From Anagrus nilaparvatae (Eukaryota; Arthropoda; Insecta; Hymenoptera; Mymaridae), in assembly GCA_022575985.1 (NCBI GenBank), contig JAKSXM010000007.1, positions 28,460,501 to 28,524,500 on the forward strand: a stretch of 64,000 nt of DNA. The letters run 5' to 3'. Below are positions 1-12,404 of the stretch, piece by piece. Position numbers and translations under genes: made by a program. Below the pieces are notes generated by a model. That model had not been told where the DNA came from, searched no databases, and worked only from the letters and a program-made list of their open reading frames with translations. Position 1 is the stretch's first letter. Each line of letters starts with the position of its first letter.

Positions 1-3000
1 AATATGTATGCACACAAACACACAGATAATCAAAAGAAGAAAAAAAGCTTGTATTTCATGAATTATTTAAATAGGATAAAGTTGAATGGATAAAAAACAG
101 TGTTTAATTTCAATCAAATTTAAATATACTGAAAAAAAATGTTATTTTTAAAAGAAAGAATATATCGGTATTATGCTTGAAAATATTTTATTTCTATATG
201 AAAAAAAGTAATAATAATAAAAACAAGCAGAAATGTTTGAAAAGTTTAAATTAAAAAAAAGAGTAAAAATGAACAACAAAATGGGATCCATTTACAAAGA
301 ATATTATTTTCAAATAAAAAAGAGAAGAATTAAAAATAAAATATCTGCACCTAGAATGCACAAAACGAGATTGGAAAAATAGTTTTCTTGATGAAAATAA
401 TTAAAAAAAATATAAATAGAGCTGCGAGGACCAAAATAAAATATTGAATGTCAAAAAAAATCTTGTAAGGATTTGAGAGTTTGAAATATAAATACTAAAT
501 CCTCTTTTAACTCATCATCCAATAAACGAATGATCGTTGGATGGAATTGTTGCCATACTCTAAAGGTTGTGCTTTTTGTTAATAATTATATTATACATTC
601 CAATATTGTAGATAAAAGTATAAAAATGTATAAAAGTGGTTAGAACGCCACTTGCAAAATAAAAATGATATACATTATGGTTGTGAAGTAGTTAGTCGCA
701 TAATTGTGAATGAATTTATTAAAATATTAGTAAATAATATATATTTAAATTATACTAATGCAAATTTTATTTAAAAAAATGTTAACAAATTTATAGATAT
801 AAAAAAATAAAACCCTGTATGTGTTTCATAATAATACTAAATTACGCATTAAGCATCCTTACTTGAGACTCTCATCAAAATTTTAACAATAGAAGAAGAG
901 CCGCGTATCCTGCGACTTTTTTCCTTATTAAATTTTTTTCATATAATTACATTGCGCATCCTGCAAAAACGAGCGAGTCTAAAATTATTTTTATACTGCA
1001 ATGCGAGCAGTAAAGAACGGAACTGAAAAGATTCTTGCAATAAAAAACTTTTCTTCCATTTTTTAAATGTTGACGAACGAGTTATTTAACGATTTTACCG
1101 GCTTCTAATTTATTGTTTTAAAAATTAAAAGCATACAGATTTTTTTTAGCTGACATGTCTCAAAGTTGGCCTAAATGCAATTTTAGTCATTTATACAGCG
1201 TAAAGTGGATTAAAGTATTATCTTCTTTCAGTTTATATTAATCTACAATTTTTAATCAAACCTAAACTGTATGATACATAATTTTAATAGTTTTAGACAT
1301 TTTTCTTGCATTCTTGCTTTGAAAAACATATTTTTAAATAAATTTTAATTGAAAATTGCGAAAAAAATATTTGGTAGCAAAAAAATGATGCTCTAAATTA
1401 CAATTTACAATATCTGGAAACGTTCTTTATTTTTTCGCTTACTAATCATAGTAGTTGCTACAAATCTAAAAAAAAAAAATCTAAATATTTTCATACGGTT
1501 GAATAAAAAATTATTTTACAGTTGAGGATTACTTTAAATATTCATACTTCAATTTTAACAAACTTTTTTAAATGTTTTACATTTACGTTAAAGAATGCAT
1601 GAATTATTTTACGTGGAATAAAAAACTTTTAATTGTCAGTCATAAAATAATTATTAAATTTGATATAAATTTTTATTAAATATTCAAAAAGTATACATAA
1701 TTAAATATTGTTTAAACGTTATTAAATAAATAATGAAAAGAATATTGAAAAAGTGATTAAAAAAAAAAATTTTTTTTTAGGTCAATTTAATTTTCTACTG
1801 AATTGAAAGTTTTTTTAATATATTGAATAATTTTTAAAAAATTTCTACAACAAAAATGCTTGTTGGATTTTGTTGCTTTAATTTTCAAACTTTGAAATTA
1901 TTTTATTAGCATTTTTAATATTATTCGAGATGAATGAGTTTGACGATTTTATTAACTTTTAATGAGACTAGTTGAGTATAAATAAATAAATAACTAAGTC
2001 AATATTTAAAATAAAAAGTTGGCAATGTAATTTTATGATATAGAAGAAGAAGAAAATAAATACTAATGAAAAAAAAGAACGATTAATTAGAATTACGAGA
2101 GAGATCTCAAGTTGATGCTAACATGACTAATAGCAGTAAATTATAAAAAAGATAAAAATGAATGTCATGGCAGATTGATATTATAATATATAAATAAAAA
2201 TTACGACCATGTCGAGGTACTTTTTTAAAAATATAAGGTTGTGATAAGGTTGTGAAAAACATTCGTTAGTTTTTACACTACGAATGACACAAGATTTACC
2301 AAAAATGATAATACTTTGTACTTTGATTAATGAATTTCTTCATTTTTTATTTAATTTGAAATTTTAAAAAAATACTTACAAAACTTTGTTTGTTAATATT
2401 TGTTATATCAAAATTAAGACATAGTTTATTCAGGATCTAACTCAAGTTAAAAAATTAAAAATTGTAAATAGAAAATTTTTAAAAAAGTATTATATATTGT
2501 AGAAGTATTAAAAATACTTAATAAGAATTTGTTAACTTAATTGTGCTATACATACATATAAAACTATTTTATGTTTTAAATATTTATTATACATATATAA
2601 TTGTTCCTATCATAAAAACTTAAACTTCACAGAGAAAACATAAAGATAAATAAAAAATAGTTTTTCAATAATTTTATTCTTTAAATTTTACTTATATTTT
2701 TTAAACGGGGCCATGTCTTTTTAACAATAGAAATGCCGGTCTCCACGAATATACATTTTTACTACTTCAATTTAAAAACTGTTAAAGTGCAACTCTCAAT
2801 TTTTTAATCTCTGGAAACTATGTAGAAAAAAGATAATAAATTTCTCGAGACCTCATTTTTATATTTCGAGAACATGTAACTCATATGGTACTTTTTCATT
2901 TTTTGATACGAAAGTCTAATATATATTTTGGCTCTTTTAGAGTACTAAATCTCAATGGTATTGTGTCTTGCATAAGAATCGTAAACTTTTTTTTTGGAAG

Positions 3001-4121
3001 CAATATTTAATTTTCAGTATTCTGACTCCAATTGAATTTTATAGATTTCTCTTAAAAACTAGTAATTTAATATAAATAATGAATAGTCTGAGCGAAGACG
3101 TAAAATTAAACTTTATGAATATTTAATGAATTTTTCCTTGAAAATTTCAGTTCAGCCCTAAAAAGCCTAATTTATTATCCACAATTCATTTTTTGTCCTC
3201 GGAGATTAACTTTCACAACAGGAGTTCATTTTATGTTACCCACTCCCTAAGTAACTATTTTATTCCTTAAAATAAAATATAATGTCTTAAAATTTTTTCT
3301 GCTAACCAGTGCAAATTTACTAAGAGCTGATTAATATATTTTTTGAAATTTTTGTTTGTTTATATTTGTTCTCTTTCACTAAAAATCTATATAGTACAAC
3401 GCATTTCGTTTAAATTACTATTACTTCGCTCATTCACTCCAGTCATTTTTAAAATAATTTTAAATTTTTTGTATAAATTTAGATTATAACTGTCAAAAGT
3501 TAAACTAATTTAATACAGCCAATACCCAAAGACTTTAAATAATTATATGAATTTCTGAATCTGAAAAAGAGGACTTAGAGAATGTAATGTCCAATGAAGC
3601 TGGATTTTAAGTATTGTATCTCTGAAAACTTTTATTAAACAAAATTTTAAATAATTTAGATGGTTTTATTGAACAACTGATTTTAATAAAACATATGCAC
3701 TGCAGCTGAACAATACATTTTTCATAAATTTTTAAATGAGATGTTTAGATTTAGATTTTTTATTTCATGGGCCAATTTCACAGAGATTATGAGGCGGAGT
3801 TAACTTTTAATCAGTTCGCGGTTAATCTTAGAAATTGACATTAAATATTTTGCAAATCGTATTAATTTCATTGTTTTATCTTTCGTTTAATTAATTAGTG
3901 TCAAGATAAAAATGTTGATTGAGAGATTGGCATTCTATTAAATAGCTGATGACTGCTTTCTTGGATAATTTTAAGGGATGACTCTGATATTTAACTATAT
4001 AAAATTATTTTAGAATATTTCAATGCATTTTTATTAACAAATAATTTTTCTTTTTATGAACAAAAAGTATTATTATATTTAGCTTGCTAATATTGCTGTA
4101 AGATTTTCTAACGAATCTATA
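1..4121. other. AT-rich gene-free stretch
   Basis: No open frame with protein-like composition and no RNA gene is visible on either strand. The stretch is homopolymer-rich A/T sequence. A slightly less AT-rich patch near 2700-3260 looks like old repeat debris, but I could not match it to another copy in the window. Confidence 0.6.
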
Positions 4122-4413
4122 TATTTTTTGGGTTGCTGAATTCAAATATGATATCCATTTTCACTAAATACGATCTGATTTCCCATAGTAAGCAATTTTG
4201 TCTTTATATTTGACATGTATATCCGTTAATTATTTTTTGATCATTGAATACGGTCATTGTACCCTTATTTTGGTATAAGTTTCTCACTTATGAACTTTAA
4301 AAGGTGACGTGGAATTATTTTTAGCAGTTTCTTTGAAATTTTCAATTGTGAATAATTGGGCTATTTTAATGTAAACAAATATTATAAACGAATTCAGTGA
4401 CCCAAATAACATA
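4122..4413. repeat. Small inverted-repeat element with GGGTYRCTGAATTC ends
   Basis: The left end near 4126 reads TTTTTTGGGTTGCTGAATTC. The right end near 4388-4405 carries the reverse complement of a close variant (GAATTCAGTGACCCAAATAA). The interior has no open frame. The same terminal word recurs near 8770, 8920, 10395, 10725, 10865, 11010 and, inverted, 38845, so this appears to be one member of a dispersed family. The class is unknown, probably a non-autonomous DNA element. Confidence 0.45.
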
Positions 4414-7400
4414 AATATGTGTTGGAAATTTTTAATATATTTTCAGCAAAAAAAAAAATTATTATTAAATAGGGGTCTACGCTTACACTAATTTCAGATA
4501 ACGTCATTTTTTTTTTTCAAAAAATTGTCATTTCAAATGAACTTTTTGCTGCAATGCACCCAGATAATGAATTAGCTTAAACATAAAAAATATCATACTA
4601 TAAGCTCCATCTTGCTTATTTTAAAATAACTCATTTTCATTTTCATTGTTAATATCAGAGTACTCCAGTAAACAATTGTATAAAAAAAATAAAATTTAAT
4701 AATTTTTTATTGTGTACAAACAAGATTTTAAATAACGACTTGTGTTTAATTTTTTAACTGTTACTAAAAAGTAAAATTTAACCGAATATCTATAATTTTT
4801 GGAAATTATTGTTTATACTAAATTAACTTGAAGCTTGAAAAAAATAGAAAGTAAATTGATAAAGATTAATTACTAAATTATTCATTATTGCTATTAAAAT
4901 TAGTAAAAAAAATAATGTTTACGTCTAAAAAATGTTAAAATATCCTAAAAAGAAATCATTAGCTTGATGAATTGGAATAATTGAGTTAGTTTATATGCAG
5001 GAAGAAAAGGACAATGTATCCCTGTTTGATGCAAGCACACTAATATATGTAGCCAAGCAATTCTACTTAATTATTCTACCTATAATACTCCATTGGTTGT
5101 GATACAATACAAATTATATAGTAATATATTATAGACGTTGTTATGTTAAGGTTATTTTCAAAATACATTATTTCTCTATAAGTTTTTTAAGCATTCGTGA
5201 AGCCGTCAAAAGATTTTACAAAAATCTATTTTAGTATTAAAAAAGAAAAAATAGTTTTTTAAATATTTATTCATTTATTATGCATAAGTTTGAATTAATA
5301 AATACATAGTTGTAAGTAAGGGGCATGACCTAGATCCTTTCAAGAGTAGAAAGCATAAGGAATCTAATTTTAAAAATTTTATGTCTAGAAATTAATGTTC
5401 TAAAATTATTGGGAACCTAATTTTTCGATCAATGAATAAGAATCATTATAAGCTACTCTTCCTTGCATGATAGCATGGTTTAAATTCAATAAAAGGACTT
5501 ATTATGCAAGAAATAATTCTAACACTTGCCTAAAATTCCTTATTTTACAATTATGTAAAAACAATAATTTATTGTGAAATCTGTAAAATATAAATATTAA
5601 AAGAATTTCATTGGCAAGAAACGAAAAAACTATGATTTATAAATTTACAAACACTATTAATTTATTCTACTCAAATTTTGCTTCAAGTGATAGCTTTCAA
5701 ATTGCTTGAAAACTTTCAATTTTTGTAAAATTCTGACAGACCTATATAAGAAAAAAAAAATGAAAATTAAGAAATAATAGGCAAATTATTGTTTATGAAA
5801 GATGTTAGGTAGTAAATTGATTACTTTTTTTCAAAAACTTAGAAAAATAATATAAAATTTTACAATTTTTCTTAAAAAATTTTTTCAACTATTTGCAAAT
5901 AAACTATTTTTTTTTTTAATTTAACAACAGTTATTTTGACAGTGAATAAATATACACAAAAAGATTAGACTGGTACATTTTAAAATATAATTTTTTTTAC
6001 GATTTTCATTTAAATATTATTAATTAATCGTAAAAAAATAAAGAAAATGTTTTCAAAGTAAAATTTCATATTCCTATAATTAATAAAATTAAAAGCAGAA
6101 AAAAATAAATTTTGAAATAAGATAAAAATATTGAGAAAAAAAATAATACCAAATTGGTTGGAATCAATTTATTAAAAAATATTTCAACTACGCTTCTTTT
6201 ATTCCAATAGGATCAGGAAGTACAAGGGTTCGTGTTATAAGCCTTGTTGGGGAAAGACGACAGTCAAGGATAATTTTTCCATATATAAATATCTGATTTT
6301 TTTTCATTTATTTAATGAATTTCATTTATTAATATGGAATAAAATATGATAAAACATGGATTATGAAAATTAGATGAAGTTCATATGGGGAGTCATATAC
6401 ATCTCAGTAACTTCGTTTTCAAGGTGATACAAAACGAAGAAAAGGAAGTTTTTACCATGAAGTCCATATGAAATTTGTATATGAACTTGATATATTTTTC
6501 ATATCATATTCATGACTTTTATATATAAAAAATAGGCCTAAGAACCTTTATCACATAACATAAATAAAAATCTCATTGGAATAAACAAAGTATATGAGGA
6601 ACGTTTTTTCGAATTAATAAACTGATTCCTAACTACTTGTTGTTATAATTTGGTTTTTGATTGCATAACTAGACTCTCCCCGTAACTTTAAATGGAAAAT
6701 GTCATTTAATTGTTGGCCAGTTGAAAAACGAAAATAAGTATAAAAAAAGTAAAAAAAGAAAAAAAGGAAAAAAAAATAAAAATATTTAATAAGCAAGGGA
6801 AAAAAAGAGAAATCTATAATCGATAGTATACATGTCATTGTCATCGTAAAATTATATTATATCGCTGTTGACCTTTTCATTGTTACCATCACATTGTTAC
6901 TTATAATAATATTATTATAAATATTTATTAGAAACATACACCTACACCAGAAACACTCTGAAATTCAAATGTTTTTAAAATAAAAGAATAACAAAAAGGT
7001 ATATTGTATTATAGATTATATAGTTTTTATATTTACTTTTTTATTAATCTAAAAAGTAATTATAAAATGTAAAAAAAAAAAGAAATCCAAAGGAAAAGAA
7101 AGCTATTATACTTTAATTTAATTGTACATGAAAAAATATGAAAAAAAAAAAATAAAAAAATAATAATAAATAAATAAATAAATAAAAATAAAAGTTAATA
7201 ATATAGCAATAATAATAAGAGAAGTAGTAATTTAATGTCAAATAGTGTATAAAATAAAATATTCAAGTATTAAAATGTCAAGCCATACAAAATTTAACGC
7301 CTTTATTCGATATATTATATTATATATATAATAAAATCGGATTTAAGCGACTGACAAGAATTTCCTGAAAACTTTAGTAAAATCAGCAAAATATGTTTTT

Positions 7401-7856
7401 GACATTAAATCCTTTAATACACTTATTTAGCTTAAAACATCAAACATAAATTTCTTTTATTTATATTATTTATAAAGGAAAAATCCGACTCGTTTTATTT
7501 TTTAGTTTTTAGTTTTTAGTTTTAGATATATATATGCTCGTTATTTATTCATTGTACGATTCAATTTACAATTTTTTATAAAATAAAATAAATATTTAAT
7601 TAAATCAACATTTTCCTTCTTCTTTCTTTTCAATTATCATACCATGCAAATATTTATTCTCAATCTTTGCTGCTTTACAAATTCTCAAGGGATTCAGTAC
7701 TAAATTTAGTAGCAGCAATTAAAACTTTCAAAACGGTCAGAACATGAAAATAAAAAGCTCTAATCTTCAGAAACTTTGAACTTTAATCAATATTTACTAT
7801 AATTGAACAATTAAACATATTTACCAGATATCACATGGCGTGAATACTTTATTGCT
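4414..7856. other. AT-rich gene-free stretch with simple repeats
   Basis: No gene was recognised. It holds A-rich and TAAA-type simple sequence around 7130-7195, a short TA run near 7315-7330, and three tandem TTTTTAG units near 7500-7522. The 71-codon minus-strand frame around 6629-6844 is Phe/Tyr-rich low-complexity sequence and is not supported as a gene. Confidence 0.6.
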
Positions 7857-8031
7857 CAGGAAATGCAATAGCGACGTTCTATTACTCCATTACTCTTTGT
7901 TATAAGAAATAGATTGTCACCATTACTCATTACAAAAAGTAATAAAAAACGATTACTGGCTTTTTTCATTACATATTACAATTTGTGTAATATTAATGAG
8001 TAATGGAAAATTGCGAGTTCTCCGATCCCTG
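7857..8031. mobile_element. hAT-like MITE remnant
   Basis: The right end reads, on the minus strand, CAGGGATCGGAGAACTCG, a typical hAT-type terminus. The left end begins CAGG and keeps only part of the repeat. Inside, ATTACTCCATTACTC-type words occur in inverted orientation (near 7885 and 8000). The flanking 8-mers do not match, so no target duplication is visible; the copy is probably eroded or truncated on the left. Confidence 0.4.
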
Positions 8032-8698
8032 ACATGTATAGGGTCCACTAGTCAAAATGGTGTTCAATCTATCACAAAAGAAGAAGACTGAAAAGGTAGT
8101 AACTTAAATTTTGATAGACCCATAATTTATAGTATTAATGCTTCTGCTTTAGATTCTTGAAGAAGTGAAATACAATAAAATCAAATATATTCATAAATGT
8201 TGCTTTTCTATTTCGCATCTTTCAATTAAGATCCAATAAATTAAAGAATAATATTATTTTTGATCATTATACCTAGCCAAAGTTATTTTTATGAATTATG
8301 CAGAAGTAAAATTCAATATTAGGGGCACTCTTAAAATATTAGATGTAACATTAGGCCCTACTAAGTATCATTTAATAATACAAATGCCATGACCTCCCTT
8401 TAAGTGTGTTATATTTTAGAATGCATAAACTTTTCCTTAGTATGTAAATAGTAATAATTTCTTACATAAATATCTTAAATAACAAGCATTTAATGTTTGC
8501 TTCAGGGCAAACTTAAAGTTAAATATAAACTTAGTTTCTTCCTCTTCAATCCACTCTGCTTTATTTTCTATTTAAGATTTATTATACAGAAAATAAATTA
8601 TTAATTAAATTTCAATGTTAACAAAGAAATTGTTTATTTTAAAAAAATTCATACTATAACTGGAATAATAAAGATAAAATACTTTAGTGAAAATACGG

Positions 8699-9066
8699 AG
8701 GGGGGGGGGGGTTGTATAGTTACTGGTTGCGAGTAACTATAGTTGCTACCAGATTTGGTCTACTATAGAATTTTTGGGTCGCTGAACATGAAAATCTGAG
8801 TCATTTGGTAAACAAATTGGGACTTCACCCTTAAATTAGCAAAAAGTACACCCTAAATGGGGTATTCTTAATATTTTCGCCCTTTGAACGCCCAAGTTTG
8901 GCACCTAGGATTTTTTGGGTCGCTGATCGAGAATTTTTGTGAGTTTTCAAAAGGGATATGAATAGCAATAACACCCTTTTTGGGGTAGTTTTTGAAAATT
9001 TAAGGATGAAATCTTAATTTTTTATAAAAAAATCTCTGAAATACTTGATCAGCGATCCATAAAATC
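8699..9066 (+). repeat. Dispersed repeat with GGGTCGCTGA motifs and a G tract
   Basis: It starts with a run of about 12 G. The segment 8735-8865 has a diverged copy in opposite orientation at about 38770-38895: both contain GGGTCGCT, then CTTCACCCTTAAAT, then an ACCC-rich block in the same order. A second GGGTCGCTGA lies near 8920. No coding potential is seen. It is probably part of a larger decayed transposon. Confidence 0.45.
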
Positions 9067-9690
9067 CATATGAGCAATTATTTTAAAAGTGCTACTTAAT
9101 TTGAGCCTGGAATCGTAATTTTTTTTTTTGAGGGCACATCAATATGACCCGTGTTTTCAGTTAGTTTGAACCTTCAGAAAACCGAAAAAAATCGTGAACG
9201 AGAAATCGGCGATAGGTGCCAAAAAGATTTTTTCACTTTTATGTCAAAAACCGTATTTTTCGTATCTGAGCTACCCCAAATTTTCAAAATAACTTTTTAG
9301 GTAAATAAAATTTTAAAAAATAGATAAAAAAATCTGATTGCCAGGGAAAAACCACTCCAGAAGAAAAAAAAACTTATCTTTTTACGATGAAATTTAGCCA
9401 AGTTATCGTCTATTTAAGATTTTGTTCAAATTCGTCCTAAAAACGATTGAAATTTTGTAGAAAAAAGCCTGTTTCTGAACTTTAAACATGCATTACTCGC
9501 TTGATTTTCATCGTAAAATAATAATTTCTTTTTTAAAATCGATTAATTTTTTCTTGGCAATTCATTTCTTTAAGAAAAAAATCATTTATATTGACCAAAT
9601 TTCAATTTTTAGGTCAAAAACTGTGTTAAGTAAATCTTGCTACTTACAGTTTTCAAAGGCTTTTGACCTAAAAATAGAATTTCGTTAATA
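9067..9690 (+). repeat. Foldback family F1, left half only
   Basis: Nearly identical to the left arm of the complete palindrome at 51134-52278. It starts at ATATGAGCAATTATTTT, runs through the GAGGGCACATC and CATGCATTACTCGCTTG landmarks, and stops just past the palindrome centre (TTTTGACCTAAAAAT near 9663-9675). The right arm is missing, so this copy was truncated at the centre or its second arm was lost. The 66-codon frame inside it is only a stop-free stretch of the repeat. Confidence 0.75.
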
Positions 9691-10206
9691 AGTCATGGAA
9701 CTTTAGCTATTTTGGAGCCACGGAACTTTGGAGCTTGGCAGCTGCCAAAATATTGATTTTGGAGCTTGGTGCCCTTGAGAACATTTGATCAGGATGACTT
9801 GAACATCAACATATCAAAAATTCAGCCATTTTCACTGTACGGCCATTTCCTATGTTTTTGTGCCAGGTCTTTTCTGCCCCAAAATTGGCAACTTTAAGTG
9901 AAAATAGTCGGAAGGTTTCCCACTGAAAAAAAAATTTTTTTCATTGAAATTTTTCCAAAAGTTCATATGTATCATAGAAAAAAATTTCCTGAGGGTAATT
10001 TTTGATATAAGAGAGTAATGCTGATTTTAGTGAATTTTCCAATTTTCTCAATTTTAACTTGTTAGTTATTTTCAGGGCCGGCTCGAGCTAAAATTGGCAA
10101 CCGGGCAAGACCAACTTTTGTCGCCCCCCATATTCAAAATATTTAAAAAATTTTAATAAAACTATTAGTCGGGGCTTAGGTGTAAAAAAAAAGGCCAAAC
10201 CTCTGA

Positions 10207-11207
10207 AAACCACGACCATGGCTGATTTACGATGAAACCTATGGGAATCTCTTCAGATAGCCCTAAAGAACAGAATGGACTTCAAATAAAGTTGGGCTTT
10301 TGAAAATTGGGTGAAATTACCCCCAATTCCCCCCCCTTAAGTCCTAAAATTTAAATTGATCTTTTTTCGTAAATTTAACGACCCCTAGTAGTTATTTGGG
10401 TCACTGAACACGAATATGATGTCAAATTAAATTTTATACATCTTACTCACGCAAAAATTATGTAAATAAAATTTTTTCTGAACATATTTTTTACATTTAT
10501 TAAGGAAAAGTAAAACTTATGCTCATTAAATCTTTAAAAATGAAAACTATATTAACACTTCCCAACAAATATTTCAATGAGTATAAGTATTTTATTTTCT
10601 CTTAAAAATATGAGTTATTATTAATATTAAAAATATTATATAAAAATACCCAAAAATTAACCTAAAGTTGCCTATTGTGGGCAGCTGAATCATTTTCGGT
10701 ACAAACCGACATCATATTCGTGTTCAGTGATCCAAAAAACCTACTAGGAATCGTTAAAATTACAAAAAAAAGGATCTATTCTAAAAATACCGAAAAATTA
10801 ACCTAAAGTTGCCTATTGTGGGCAGTTGAATCATTTTCGGTACAAACCGACATCATATTCGTGTTCAGTGACCCAAAAAACCTACTAGGAATCGTTAAAA
10901 TTACAAAAAAAAGGATCTATTCTAAAAATACCGAAAAATTAACCTAAAGTTGCCTATTGTGGGCAGCTGAATCATTTTCGGTAAAAACCGACATCATATT
11001 CGTGTTCAGTGACCCAAAATACCTACTAGGGGTCGTTAAATTTACGAAAAAAGAACAATTTAAATTTTAGAACTTAAGAGGGGGGGAAATTGGGGGTAAT
11101 TTCACCCAATTTTCAAAAGCCCAACTTTATTTGAAGTCCATTCTGTTCTTTAGGGCTATCTGAAGAGATTCCCATAGGTTTCCTCGTAAATCAGCCATGG
11201 TCGTGGT
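10207..11207. repeat. Internal long inverted repeat of the hAT element
   Basis: Left arm about 10207-10420 and right arm about 10990-11207 are reverse complements over some 215 bases. Landmarks are ACCACGACCATGG, the CCCCCAATTCCCCCCC stretch and AACGACCCCTAG. Small gaps and substitutions are present. The loop holds the 141 bp tandem repeats. The arms end in the GGTCACTGAACACGAATATG word shared with other elements of the window. Confidence 0.75.
10640..10990 (+). repeat. 141 bp direct tandem repeat, about 2.4 copies
   Basis: GGGCAGCTGAATCATTTTCG recurs, with one substitution, at about 10679, 10820 and 10961. The spacing is 141 bp, and copies are almost identical, for example in GACATCATATTCGTGTTCAG. 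This indicates recent tandem amplification inside the hAT element. Confidence 0.8.
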
Positions 11208-11457
11208 TTTAATTTTTGAATTACGGAATAGACCCGACTATATAATTTAGGATATAAATATGTAAGAAAAATTTATTTAATATTAGACAATTATTATTTG
11301 TAAAAAAAATTTTATTTTCAAAATATAAAATACACAAATTAAAAATATATATTTACAAACGCAAATACACATAATTAATAGAAAATAAGTTATCATTTTT
11401 AAACAGATATAAATATTATTTTAAATTTATTAAAACGATTTGACACAACACAACACA

Positions 11458-11667
11458 CAGTGGCGGATACAGGGGGGGGGGGTCACAGGGGTCAATTGAC
11501 CCCCCCTCAGCGATCAATTTTACCTTTTTTAAGCTAATTTTACGTTACATAATTAGCGCGAAGTACCATTTTGACCCCCCCAAAAAAATTTTAAGGATCT
11601 TTTTTAGAAAATTTTTTTAAATTTGATTCAAATGACCCCCCCAAAAAATTTTCTAGATCCGCCTCTG
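11458..11667. mobile_element. Nested hAT-like MITE (CAGTGGCGGAT ends)
   Basis: The left end is CAGTGGCGGATACAGGGGG; the right end, read on the minus strand, is CAGAGGCGGATCTAG. The CAGNGGCGGAT terminal repeat is hAT-like. The flanks lie in an ACACAACA-type repeat. ACACAACA is found directly after the right end and two bases before the left end, which fits an 8 bp target duplication blurred by slippage. It carries G and C homopolymers and no open frame, and sits inside the larger hAT element, so it is younger. Confidence 0.65.
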
Positions 11668-12404
11668 ACACAACAAGTCATTTCATTTGTTTAAACTCAA
11701 CTTTACGAGATTTCATTTTCGTGAATTCTTCGATTAAAGAGTCTAAATTAAAATTATAAATTCTATAAGATTATGCGCCTCTATACTTTTTGTTTAAAAA
11801 TTTTTTTTATTATTTTAGTAAGTCATTTAGTATTTAAGGATTAAAAGTTTTTAGGGTGTGACCGTAGTTATGACAATAGAACTGAAATCGTAAGCTAAAA
11901 ATTTCTATATTTATTTGTTTTTATTATATTATTTTATTTGGTAGTAACCTGAATAATGTAACGATATGTGTATTGTATTAAATGCATGTATTAATTTTTA
12001 AAATGAGCGAGCGACAATTGTCGCGACAGTAGACAAAAAGTTTAACTGTACAAAGGACTTTGGAAAACCCAAAACCCAAATTTTTAATAAAGAATTTTTA
12101 ATAAGAATTATTTTTGTTAGTTAAAAACAGCATATTATTTCTTGATATTTTGAATTTTACAGCGCCCCAAATTGATGGCGCCCCGGGCGAGCGCCCGGCT
12201 TGCCCGGGCCTTGAGCCGGCCCTGGTTATTTTGCTAATTTCCCGTTTAGTCACGTGACCAAATGAAAGTCTGACAAAAAATTGAATTCTGCAGGAAATTT
12301 TTCAAGGGTATAGTAATTTTGGTATCCTTTGAATGATATATCTCAATTTGACAAATTAATTAAAATTGATTATAAAAAGAGCATCCTCACGGAAAAAAAT
12401 TCTA

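Larger units (their letters stand above)
10073..12224. mobile_element. Non-autonomous hAT element, 2.15 kb
   Basis: The ends are CAGGGCCGGCTCGAG at left and, reading inward on the minus strand, CAGGGCCGGCTCAAGG at right. They are flanked by an identical 8 bp duplication GTTATTTT at 10065-10072 and 12225-12232. Terminal repeats of this type with an 8 bp duplication are the hallmark of the hAT superfamily. No transposase frame remains, so the element must have been mobilised in trans. It contains an internal long inverted repeat (about 10207-10420 and 10990-11207), a 141 bp tandem array and a nested MITE, each listed separately. Confidence 0.85.

Noticed and set aside
7500..7522. TTTTTAG tandem units considered as a telomere-like repeat
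   Set aside because: Only about three units, not the TTAGG arthropod telomere repeat, and embedded in AT-rich sequence.
9488..9688. ORF of 66 codons, recurring around 51606
   Set aside because: It lies inside the F1 palindrome and is not maintained between copies as a protein frame.
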